Part shown: positions 1-7,525 of the stretch, piece by piece
Numbering within the stretch: the stretch's first letter is position 1
Layout: every line of letters begins with the position of its first letter
Source: a virus
Strand: one strand, 5' to 3'
DNA: 20,304 bases
Virus record (IMG/VR): IMGVR_UViG_3300032241_000156
Location: 1 to 20,304 of that record
The notes under the pieces: model-generated
Database searches by the model: none
What the model was told of the DNA's origin: nothing
The model's input: only the letters and a program-made list of their open reading frames with translations
Translations under genes and position numbers: made by a program

Positions 1-2230
1 TGGCGTAACGGTCGGAATCAATCAATCCGCCATTACTATCGCTGAATCTCAAGTTACAAACCTCACCTCTGACCTTGCTGGCAAGGCTCCAACAACTCGC
101 ACAATCTCAACAACCGCACCGCTAACAGGTGGGGGAGATTTATCAGCAAATAGAACTCTTGGCGTAAACTCTGCTTCTACTTCCGCTAGTGGCGTTGTTC
201 AGTTATCTGACTCAACTTCGACAACATCTTCTACTCTCGCATCAACTCCAACGGCTACAAAAGCCGCCTACGACTTAGCGAACACCGCAAACACAACCGC
301 TAATAACGCCGTGCCTAATACCCGTACTGTTTCTACAACCTCACCTCTCGCTGGTGGCGGAGCGTTATCAGGTAACCTCACTCTCTCAGTAGGCTCAGCC
401 TCAACAACAACAAGCGGAGTCGTGCAACTTTCCGACTCGACTTCAACAGTATCTTCAACACTTGCCGCAACTTCTACCGCCGTGAAGTCTGCCTACGATC
501 TCGCCAATACTGCTAACACAACCGCTAATGCCGCAGTTCCTAACACGCGCAACATTTCAACGACCTCACCTCTCGCTGGTGGTGGAGCGTTATCCGGCAA
601 TCTCACTCTTTCCGTTGGAGCAGGAACTACCTCTGTCGCTGGCGTTGTTCAGCTCACCGACTCGACATCTTCCACCTCAACAACAACCGCCGCAACTCCC
701 AACTCCGTAGCGACTACCTACACCCTCGCCAATACTGCAAATACAACGGCGAACGCGGCTACACCTAAAACCACTTCAGTTTCAACTACCGCTCCTTTAT
801 CGGGTGGTGGTGCGTTATCAAGTAGCCTCACTCTTTCCCTCGGTTACGCTTCATCCCTCACAACCTCAGCAAACAACCTGATTGTTGATTCAACTGTTGT
901 GCCGTATCTTGCTAATGCAAATACTTTTACAAAAAATCAAATAATCAACACAGGCGCGACAACAAACATCGGGCTGATTGTCAAAGGCGCAGCAAGCCAG
1001 ACCGCAGATTTATTTGAGGCACAAAACTCCGCTTCTTCTGTACTCGCCAAAATCGACTCATCAGGCAACCTCTACGCTCCCACCCTTCAATCAACAACGG
1101 CTTCAACCGCTACCCTCACAACGAATGGGGATACGGGTGGATTGCTGATTGCTACGGGCGCAGATGCGAATAAAGGTTTGGTAATCAAGGGAAACTCAGC
1201 AACGCAATCATCTTCTGCACCAAGCCTCACAGTCTATAGAGACTCAACCAATATTGCGCTGACTGTTTCAAATCAAACTTATGCAGTAACGGCAAGCAAT
1301 TTTTATTCTCAAGGAAATGTAAATGCCGCTTTTCAAATAGGTGCAGGAAACTCGCTTCAAGGTACGCTTACGGCTAAATCTTACGCAACAACAACTGCAA
1401 ATTTGGTGTTGCAGACCATTGCTTCTCAAACTGCCGATATCATTTCCGTAACAGATTCAACTTCAACTCAGTTATTCCGCGTGAACTTCGCTGGTCAAAT
1501 CCAAGCACCTCAACCAGCCAAGCAAGCACTCATCGTCAAGGCAGCCACCACCATCACCAACTCATCGGTCACCTCTGCCGTTGGGTCGGGTTCGGCAACT
1601 GTCTTTACTTATTCCGCAACATCTCAGCTCTTTACTGTCGGTCAAACTGTTACCACAACAGGCTTCACTCCTGCGGGCTACAACGCAACAGGAACCATCA
1701 CCGCTATTGGAACTGTGACGGCTGGAACCACTTACACCTTCACCACCGCGAACACAACAACAGGAACATCCAGCGGAACGGGTACGGCTACTGTTGCTCA
1801 ATCGGTAAACATCCAAGAATGGCAGGATACGACAGGTTCGGCAATTCTGGCTTTGGCGTCAAACGGCGATTTGGTTTCATCAGGTAACCACAGTTCACGA
1901 TTTTCCTACATTCAAAATCAAGGCACATCAGGTGCTTATGTTGATTTCACCGCAACAAACAATGCGCTAACTGTTGTTCAACGACTTTCAGGAATTTTGG
2001 CTTTTGGAGTAAAAGGCGCAACAAGTCAGACCGCTGACCTCTTTCAGGCACAAAACTCCGCTGGAACTGTCCTTACTTCAATCACCTCAGCAGGAACTAT
2101 CAACTTTGCATCAGGTAACACCGCTACAACGGCAACAGCAGGAGCAATCACCGCACCATCTCAGGTTGCTGGTTACATCACCGCACAAATCGCTGGAACA
2201 ACAGTAAAGATTCCGTACTACGCAAACTAA
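1..2230 (+). CDS. Tail fibre protein built of repeats (5' end cut by window edge)
   Basis: The reading frame is open from the first bases, so only the C-terminal ~743 residues are present and no start codon is visible; the in-frame GTG at 311 lies inside a repeat and is not the start. The N-terminal part has three full 75-residue repeats and part of a fourth, with motifs like PLAGGGALSGNLTLSVG, GVVQLSDSTS and a YDLANTANTTANAA helix. These match the Phage_fiber_2 tail fibre repeat pattern (GVVQL...AATP.AVK.AYDLAN). The second half has about five copies of another repeat (VKGAASQTADLFEAQNS...DSSGNL). The C-terminus ends in an ITAQIAGTTVKIPYY-type tail, which I recall from other phage fibres. 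Composition is Ser/Thr/Ala/Gly/Asn-rich with no cysteine seen, as expected for a fibrous trimer. Probable role: adsorption or virion appendage. Its place upstream of the portal is unusual. Confidence 0.85.
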   Translation, partial: GVTVGINQSAITIAESQVTNLTSDLAGKAPTTRTISTTAPLTGGGDLSANRTLGVNSASTSASGVVQLSDSTSTTSSTLASTPTATKAAYDLANTANTTANNAVPNTRTVSTTSPLAGGGALSGNLTLSVGSASTTTSGVVQLSDSTSTVSSTLAATSTAVKSAYDLANTANTTANAAVPNTRNISTTSPLAGGGALSGNLTLSVGAGTTSVAGVVQLTDSTSSTSTTTAATPNSVATTYTLANTANTTANAATPKTTSVSTTAPLSGGGALSSSLTLSLGYASSLTTSANNLIVDSTVVPYLANANTFTKNQIINTGATTNIGLIVKGAASQTADLFEAQNSASSVLAKIDSSGNLYAPTLQSTTASTATLTTNGDTGGLLIATGADANKGLVIKGNSATQSSSAPSLTVYRDSTNIALTVSNQTYAVTASNFYSQGNVNAAFQIGAGNSLQGTLTAKSYATTTANLVLQTIASQTADIISVTDSTSTQLFRVNFAGQIQAPQPAKQALIVKAATTITNSSVTSAVGSGSATVFTYSATSQLFTVGQTVTTTGFTPAGYNATGTITAIGTVTAGTTYTFTTANTTTGTSSGTGTATVAQSVNIQEWQDTTGSAILALASNGDLVSSGNHSSRFSYIQNQGTSGAYVDFTATNNALTVVQRLSGILAFGVKGATSQTADLFQAQNSAGTVLTSITSAGTINFASGNTATTATAGAITAPSQVAGYITAQIAGTTVKIPYYAN
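89..850 (+). repeat. 225-bp (75-residue) in-frame tandem repeats of the tail fibre
   Basis: Units start at 89, 314, 539 and 764, an exact 225-base period; the fourth is cut short after the GGGALSSSLTLSLG segment. Each begins P-x-T-x-x-(I/V)-S-T-T-(S/A)-P-L-(A/T/S)-G-G-G and the full ones end in a LANTANTTAN helix. Units 2 and 3 encode the same PLAGGGALSGNLTLSVG run with different codons, so they are old repeats held by selection on the protein and not a fresh duplication. Confidence 0.9.
971..2115 (+). repeat. Five degenerate (I/V)KG...SQTAD...(D/N)S..G repeats in the tail fibre
   Basis: Copies begin near 971, 1175, 1399, 1525 and 2003. Each reads roughly (L/F)-(I/G)-V-K-G-A-x-S-Q-T-A-D-(L/I)-F-x-A-Q-N-S-x-x-x-V-L-x-x-I-x-S-x-G. 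The first and last copies are closest to each other (GAASQTADLFEAQNSAS and GATSQTADLFQAQNSAG). Spacing is irregular, and the fourth copy is split by an inserted Gly/Thr-rich beta segment between about 1559 and 1800. Confidence 0.75.
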
Positions 2231-2247
2231 TAGAAGGCAGGGAAACA

Positions 2248-2508
2248 ATGGCAATAGATTACGGCTCACTACTTACAGATGACCAAAAGAAAAACATCCT
2301 CACTCAGCGACTCAATCAATTCGCAAACGAGGCTTTTCAACATCAACTCAACGCACAAGTAGCAGAGGCAAACAACGACACCGCAGGAGTAGATGCCAGT
2401 AACGCGGCTCTCGCTCAACTTGACACCGCTATCACAGTTCACCAAGAAGCATTGGCGGCACTCACAACTGACGGCACAGACTCAACTGCTGATACCGCTT
2501 CAGCGTAA
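2248..2508 (+). CDS. Small helical protein of unknown function
   Basis: An 86-residue protein starting MAIDYGSLLTDDQKK, predicted to be almost entirely helical (heptad-like Leu/Ala spacing through residues 10-75) with an acidic Thr/Asp/Ala tail. No catalytic motif, signal peptide or membrane segment is visible. The ATG at 2248 follows a GGCAGGG purine stretch at suitable spacing, 17 bases after the fibre stop. It sits between fibre and portal. I do not recognise a named family, although similar MAIDY-start proteins seem to occur in related uncultured phages. It could be a fibre assembly factor or a minor head protein; the sequence does not decide between these. Confidence 0.75.
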   Translation: MAIDYGSLLTDDQKKNILTQRLNQFANEAFQHQLNAQVAEANNDTAGVDASNAALAQLDTAITVHQEALAALTTDGTDSTADTASA

Positions 2509-2535
2509 GTAAAAAAATAACTTTAAGGAGATTAC

Positions 2536-4386
2536 ATGGGCTTGTTTGATCGTTTCGCTAAAGCGGTTGCTAACGAAATTGTAAAAGCACCAAATCTTCC
2601 TACTGGCGCGAACACCATGAACGAAGCACAAATGCGAGCTACTGGTGGCATCGCTCAGAATCAATACGGCTATGGAACTTCAACGCCGCTTGTTCGTGAT
2701 CCGATTATGGCGACTGTTCCATTTGCACCGGGCTTACCACTTATCCCCGGCGCACTTAATCCGCTCAATCCAGCAACAGGCAGACCAGCACCTCGCCGTT
2801 ATGAATATACCGTTGCTCAAAACATCAACATCTCTGAAAATCGACCCGTTCCTTTCAAGACGCTTCGTGCAGCAGCAGATCAAATCGATATTCTTCGTCG
2901 CTGCATTGAAGTACGAAAAGCAAAGATCACCGGTTTAGAATGGGACATCGTTCTCAGTGATGCGGCAACAGAAAGAATCGTTGCAGAGTCAGGTGGAGAT
3001 CACCTCAAAGCAATGGCGCAAGCGAGAGATCAATTTGCCGATGAGATTGCACGGCTTCGATCATTTTGGGAAACTCCCGATCCTGCTAACGGACTGTCTT
3101 TCGTCGATTGGCTGAATATGGCTATCGAAGAAATCGATGTTCTTGATGCGTGGGCAATTTGGCCTGAAATGACTGTTGGCGGCAAGATTCGCGGACTTCA
3201 AATTTTAGACGGATCGACCATAAAGCCATTATTAGATGATCGCGGTATGCGACCCGACCCATCACAAGGCCCTGCATTCCAACAAATCCTTTACGGATTC
3301 CCTCGCTCTGAATTCAACGCAACTGTTGATGATGAGCAAGCCGACGGCGAGTTTACATCCGATGAATTAGCGTATTTCGTGCGAAACCGCCGAGCAAACT
3401 CTGTGTATGGCTATCCACCTGTCGAACGCGCTTTGGCAATGGCTGATATTTATTTGCGCCGTCAGCAATGGTTACGCGCTGAATTTACCGACGGAACAAC
3501 ACCAAAATCATGGCTCGAACTTCCCGAGAACGCGAACCTCACACCTGAGCAAATTCGCGCCTATGAGAACATTTACAACGATGATCTCGCTGGACAAACC
3601 GAGCAACGAAACCGCATGAGATTCTTGCTTCCCGGTGCAAAACTTCAATTTGAAGAAGGCTACTCCGAAAAGTTTAGCGATAAACTCGACGATTATCTCA
3701 TCACTTCCATTACAGGTCACTTTGGCGTTCTTCCCACCGAAATCGGATTCTCTGGTAAAACCGGACTTGGCGGAAGCGGACACCAACAAGGCGAACAAGA
3801 AGCCGCTGAATCTATCGGCGTTATTCCCACCGCTCGCTGGATCTCTCAGATGATTTCTAATTTGTCCTATCGCTGGTTAGGTATGCCTCGTGAACTAGAA
3901 TTTCGACTTGCTCCTTCAGAGCACACTAACGACTCGGACATGGCAAAACGTGATGACATTCGCACCCGTAACGGCACGAAAACAATTAACGAAAACCGCG
4001 CTGAATTAGGCTTGCCTCTTATTGACACACCTGAAGCAGATATGCCTATCCTCGTTGCTGGTCAATCAGTTTTCTTATTTAGCCCTGATGGAATGATCTC
4101 CGCTGGAACGCCTGTTGATGAAAACGGCAACCTCGAAGAACCAGCAGAGCCAACAGAACCTGTTGCAGAACCAGCCGAGGAACCTGAAGCAAAGCCTGAA
4201 CCTGCCGCGAAATCGGCTCAAGATGAAATGAAAACATTTATCCGATGGGTTCGCAAAGGTAATTCAGGTCGCTCATTTAACTTTGAATATGTCGAGCCTA
4301 CTTACGCCGAAGTATTAAATAAATTTGTCGATGCTCACGATCTCGATGGTGCGCGTTGGTATGCCGAGCGTTATCTAGGACTCTAA
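2536..4386 (+). CDS. Portal protein
   Basis: A 616-residue protein that would form the dodecameric ring at one capsid vertex, serving as DNA gate and neck attachment point. Recognised from size, gene order (directly before a MuF protein, protease and capsid) and portal-like sequence: the IDILRRCIEVRKAKITGLEWDI segment near residues 115-136, the ILDGSTIKPLLDDRG strand-turn from residue 223, a FVRNRRANSVYGYPP segment, and the LGGSGHQQGEQEA stretch typical of portals of this type. Residues ~534-560 are a Glu/Pro/Ala-rich linker, followed by a separate ~50-residue C-terminal piece (FIRWVRKG...FNFEYVEP) that looks like a small appended domain. The start ATG has a clear AAGGAG 8 bases upstream. The TAA stop abuts the next gene's ATG, suggesting coupled translation. 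Confidence 0.9.
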   Translation: MGLFDRFAKAVANEIVKAPNLPTGANTMNEAQMRATGGIAQNQYGYGTSTPLVRDPIMATVPFAPGLPLIPGALNPLNPATGRPAPRRYEYTVAQNINISENRPVPFKTLRAAADQIDILRRCIEVRKAKITGLEWDIVLSDAATERIVAESGGDHLKAMAQARDQFADEIARLRSFWETPDPANGLSFVDWLNMAIEEIDVLDAWAIWPEMTVGGKIRGLQILDGSTIKPLLDDRGMRPDPSQGPAFQQILYGFPRSEFNATVDDEQADGEFTSDELAYFVRNRRANSVYGYPPVERALAMADIYLRRQQWLRAEFTDGTTPKSWLELPENANLTPEQIRAYENIYNDDLAGQTEQRNRMRFLLPGAKLQFEEGYSEKFSDKLDDYLITSITGHFGVLPTEIGFSGKTGLGGSGHQQGEQEAAESIGVIPTARWISQMISNLSYRWLGMPRELEFRLAPSEHTNDSDMAKRDDIRTRNGTKTINENRAELGLPLIDTPEADMPILVAGQSVFLFSPDGMISAGTPVDENGNLEEPAEPTEPVAEPAEEPEAKPEPAAKSAQDEMKTFIRWVRKGNSGRSFNFEYVEPTYAEVLNKFVDAHDLDGARWYAERYLGL

Positions 4387-5574
4387 ATGAAATGGCCAGC
4401 GCATGGCGTGACCATGAGAACTGCGGCACAACACGCCGATAAAATCCGCAAAGCATTTAACGAGGCATTTGACTCAGATGCTATTGCTGAAGCGTGGACA
4501 CAGACTCACCTCGGCACGACTACGACAACCCCACAGATGGCACGGGATTGGGCTCATATTCATATCACCATCGACAAGAAAAAACTTGCCGATATTCTGC
4601 CTAAACTTTACGCTGATGGTTATGTAATCGGTGAAAATGCTGGGGCGTATATGCTCAGCAACCTCACTCGTAATAAAGCCGTTTCTGCTGGTGTTGTTGA
4701 TTGGGATACATGGAAGCCGGGCAATCAAGCCGCGAGCGCATTACTCAAACCAAAGGGTGGATTGCAGAATCTTCTCGATAGCCGAAATGTCACAATCGAC
4801 GGGATTAGTAATACGAAACTTGACCGAATCGGCACAGTTCTTAGCAAAGCATTAGAGCAAGGCTTAACACCCAAAGACATCGCGCCAATGATTGATCAAG
4901 TTGTCGATGATCCTCAAAGTGCTTTATCAATTGCTCAAACCGAAATGAGTCGCGCCGTATCTGTTGCCTCTCGTGATCTTTATGAGAATTCGGGAGTCGA
5001 GCAGGTTGAGTGGCTGGTTGCTGAAGGTTGCGACGATTGCCAAGATAACGCCGATGCTTCTCCTATCGAGATAGACGATACTTTCCCTACAGGCGACACA
5101 GAACCACCAGCACACCCTAACTGTATGTGTGCGCTTGCACCTTACATCGATACATCCGATATCGAACTTTCCTCACAGGCTGATCTTGTTAAATTTGTAC
5201 CAAGCAAAAATGAAGTTGATCGCGCTCTTTCTCGATTAAAGATTTTGCCTAATGCACCTGAGCAAGATGAGAAAACTATCGAGGCTCCGTGGAAGCGTAT
5301 CGACCCCATTACTGTCGATCCAAACATTTGGAATACTGCGGAATTAGCACTTGTTAATCTCGCCGATCTCACCGCAACAGATGAAGTCTTAAACCGCAAG
5401 AAACTCAAAAAACATATTAAGGCGATGGGTCAAACACTTTTGCCCTTTCGCTCTTATGCGCTGATCATTCAACAAGACGATCAGTTAATCATTATTGACG
5501 GGCATCACAGATTGTTCTCTCTCTGGTTACTCGGCAATCAAACCGCTCCCGTATGGCTAGCAAAGGAATCCTAA
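4387..5574 (+). CDS. MuF-type minor head protein with C-terminal ParB-like domain
   Basis: A 395-residue protein. Residues ~90-255 match the phage head morphogenesis (Mu gpF / SPP1 gp7) domain: IAQTEMSRAVSVASRD from residue 182, then C215-x2-C218 and the terminal H243-P-N-C246-M-C248 motif, the usual Cys/His set of this family. MuF proteins bind the portal inside the head and some are injected with the DNA. After a ~50-residue linker, residues ~315-395 look like a ParB/sulfiredoxin-superfamily domain: VNLADLTATDEVLNRKKL, then a strand IIIDGHHRLFSLWLLG with D371-G-H-H-R375, then a terminal hydrophobic strand. The DGHHR form is, as I recall it, also seen in SerK-like kinases and DUF1015, so nuclease, NTPase or kinase activity are all possible. 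Start is the ATG touching the portal stop. Confidence 0.88.
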   Translation: MKWPAHGVTMRTAAQHADKIRKAFNEAFDSDAIAEAWTQTHLGTTTTTPQMARDWAHIHITIDKKKLADILPKLYADGYVIGENAGAYMLSNLTRNKAVSAGVVDWDTWKPGNQAASALLKPKGGLQNLLDSRNVTIDGISNTKLDRIGTVLSKALEQGLTPKDIAPMIDQVVDDPQSALSIAQTEMSRAVSVASRDLYENSGVEQVEWLVAEGCDDCQDNADASPIEIDDTFPTGDTEPPAHPNCMCALAPYIDTSDIELSSQADLVKFVPSKNEVDRALSRLKILPNAPEQDEKTIEAPWKRIDPITVDPNIWNTAELALVNLADLTATDEVLNRKKLKKHIKAMGQTLLPFRSYALIIQQDDQLIIIDGHHRLFSLWLLGNQTAPVWLAKES

Positions 5575-5856
5575 ATGGCACTCGTTCAAACCAATAACAC
5601 AGTTGGCACAACCGCCACACTTGTTTTCACAGTTCCCGTCGGTAACCGCCAAAATGTCCCGGTCTATGTCGATAACCTCGACTCAGCACCGATTTGGATT
5701 GGCGATGCAGGAATTACCACATCGGGAGCAACACAAGGAATTAAGTTAGCTTCCGGCGGTTCTCGCCAGTTGTGGTGCAACGCTAACGATCAAATTTTCG
5801 CAATATCTGCCGCTGGAACTGGCGCAGGTCTTGTCGTCATCACCGCTTCAGTCTAA
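5575..5856 (+). CDS. Small beta-rich virion protein, candidate capsid decoration protein
   Basis: A 93-residue protein with alternating hydrophobic residues suggesting a compact beta sandwich: TATLVFTVPVG, VPVYVDNLDSAPIWIGD, GIKLASGGSRQLW, and a final GLVVITASV strand. No signal peptide or membrane segment is seen. The ATG touches the upstream TAA, with AAAGGA 7 bases upstream. Position between the MuF gene and the protease/capsid genes, together with small size and beta composition, points to a head-surface or head-fibre protein. Function is inferred from context; it could instead be a connector or fibre-attachment module. Confidence 0.65.
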   Translation: MALVQTNNTVGTTATLVFTVPVGNRQNVPVYVDNLDSAPIWIGDAGITTSGATQGIKLASGGSRQLWCNANDQIFAISAAGTGAGLVVITASV

Positions 5857-5868
5857 GGAGAATAAATA

Positions 5869-7500
5869 ATGGCACATGATTTTACAAGCGCGTATGCCGC
5901 GATTATCAAGGCAGACGAAAACGAAGATGGCACAATGACTGTCTACGGCAAAGCAACAGATGACTCGATTGATTCCGATAATCAGATTTGCGATGCCACT
6001 TGGTTAGATCGCGCTATGCCTGAATGGATGAAGTCTGGTGGAAACATTAGGGAACAACATTCGAACATCGCCGCTGGTGTTGCGACAGAACTTGAAAGCA
6101 AATCTGACGGGCATTACATCTCAGCTCTTGTCGTTGATCCTGTATCTGTCAAGAAAGTCAAGGCTGGCGTATTAAAAGGCTTCTCTATCGGTATTAAGGC
6201 ACCACGCGTTGTCCGAGATCAAAAAGCCGCAAATGGTCGCATTATTGACGGGCAGATTATCGAGGTTTCTCTCGTTGATCGACCTGCTAATCCCAACGCC
6301 AAATTGATCATGGCAAAGAGTGTCGAAGGTGAACCCACCCTGACACAAGTCGAGGAGTTTCACGAATACTCAGCACCGCTTCCTACTGATCTTTTCAAGC
6401 GAGAAGTATCAGACACCGAGCGTGAACGGCTAGCAGATCGTGGAGCGGCAATGCCTGACGGGTCATACCCCATCGCAAATGTCGAGGATCTCAAGAACGC
6501 TATCCAAGCATTTGGTCGCGCTAAGAATCCTGCAAAAGTTAAACAACACATTATCCGACGCGCTCGCGCATTGGGAGCAACAAATCTATTACCCGAGAAA
6601 TGGACAGAATCAATGAAAAAAGCAGAACAAATCATTGAGCGAGCCAAAGCCGTTGGAGCAGACTTATCTAAGTTTGACCAAGCAACTTTCGATGCCGCTC
6701 GAACCGCACTAGCCCAATTGTTTATCGTTGAGGCTCAAGAGTTAGCACAAGGCGAAGATGAGCGCGATTCATTCGAGCACCTTCTCGATGCTCTTGATGG
6801 TCTGATGGACTGGTACGAGAACGAAGCCGATGAAGGTGAAGTTGCTCCCTCATTCGACGGGCAAACTATCGAGATGTCCGCAAAGGCTGATGATTGCGAT
6901 TGCAAGTGCGACAAGTGCATGAAGTCTGAAGGATGCGACTCCAAAGAGTGCAAGTGTGCTTCGATGAAATCTGCTGACCTCGAGCCTGATGCTGAGAAGT
7001 CTGTTCACAAGTGCCTTGAGTGCGGTTGTAATCTTCCTGCCGAAGATCATGGGCGCGATGATGTCACTACCGCTGAGATGGTTGATCCCCAAGACAACGC
7101 CGGTAGCGAAGATGAAGAAAAGGATTCTGAAGATGATGCTTCAGAAAAAAGCGCAACGATTGAAAGCATCGTTGAACTAGCCGTTAAGTCTGCTATGAAG
7201 TCGGTCGAAGCCGAGATTGCTTCTCTAAAGTCTGCAAAAGAGGCAGCTGAAGAAAAGTCAGTAAAACTTGAAACCGAGTTAGCAACGGCATTAACAAAAA
7301 CAGTTGCAGGTGGCCCCAAGCGCACCGCAACAAAATACTCCAACGAGGCGCAAAACGATCTACTCGTCAAGGCGATGGACTATAAAGCCAAAGCCGATGC
7401 CTCAACCGACCCTCTCCTTGTCAAGGGATACCTCGGTCTTTACGCTGACTTCATGAAGAAGGCTGGTAAAGATGTCGTGGTTGCCGTAGACGACGAGTAA
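5869..7500 (+). CDS. Prohead protease fused to DUF6582-like, Cys-rich and coiled-coil regions
   Basis: A 543-residue protein. Residues ~1-150 look like an HK97-type (S21-like) or XkdF-like prohead protease: GNIREQH64, GVLKGFS106IGIK and IIDGQIIE132VSLVDRPANP; H64 and S106 are the likely catalytic pair. Residues ~185-246 carry a GAAMPDGSYPIANVEDLKNA...HIIRRARALG...LPEKW segment matching the DUF6582 pattern often found beside phage proteases. Residues 343-387 hold ten cysteines in 45 residues, a possible metal-binding knot. Residues ~430-478 are a Lys/Glu/Ala coiled coil, followed by a short C-terminal tail. With no separate scaffold gene before the capsid gene, the C-terminal half may act as scaffold; this is inference. 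The start ATG has AAGGAG 8 bases upstream. Confidence 0.85.
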   Translation: MAHDFTSAYAAIIKADENEDGTMTVYGKATDDSIDSDNQICDATWLDRAMPEWMKSGGNIREQHSNIAAGVATELESKSDGHYISALVVDPVSVKKVKAGVLKGFSIGIKAPRVVRDQKAANGRIIDGQIIEVSLVDRPANPNAKLIMAKSVEGEPTLTQVEEFHEYSAPLPTDLFKREVSDTERERLADRGAAMPDGSYPIANVEDLKNAIQAFGRAKNPAKVKQHIIRRARALGATNLLPEKWTESMKKAEQIIERAKAVGADLSKFDQATFDAARTALAQLFIVEAQELAQGEDERDSFEHLLDALDGLMDWYENEADEGEVAPSFDGQTIEMSAKADDCDCKCDKCMKSEGCDSKECKCASMKSADLEPDAEKSVHKCLECGCNLPAEDHGRDDVTTAEMVDPQDNAGSEDEEKDSEDDASEKSATIESIVELAVKSAMKSVEAEIASLKSAKEAAEEKSVKLETELATALTKTVAGGPKRTATKYSNEAQNDLLVKAMDYKAKADASTDPLLVKGYLGLYADFMKKAGKDVVVAVDDE

Positions 7501-7525
7501 ACACACTTAACGAAAGGATGCCCAC

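Noticed and set aside
311-313. GTG at 311 as the start of the fibre gene
   Set aside because: The frame is open to the left edge of the window and encodes another full 75-residue repeat upstream, and the GTG is an internal Val codon with no ribosome binding site.
89-850. CRISPR or non-coding direct repeat array
   Set aside because: The 225-base units have no spacer structure and stay in frame as protein repeats.
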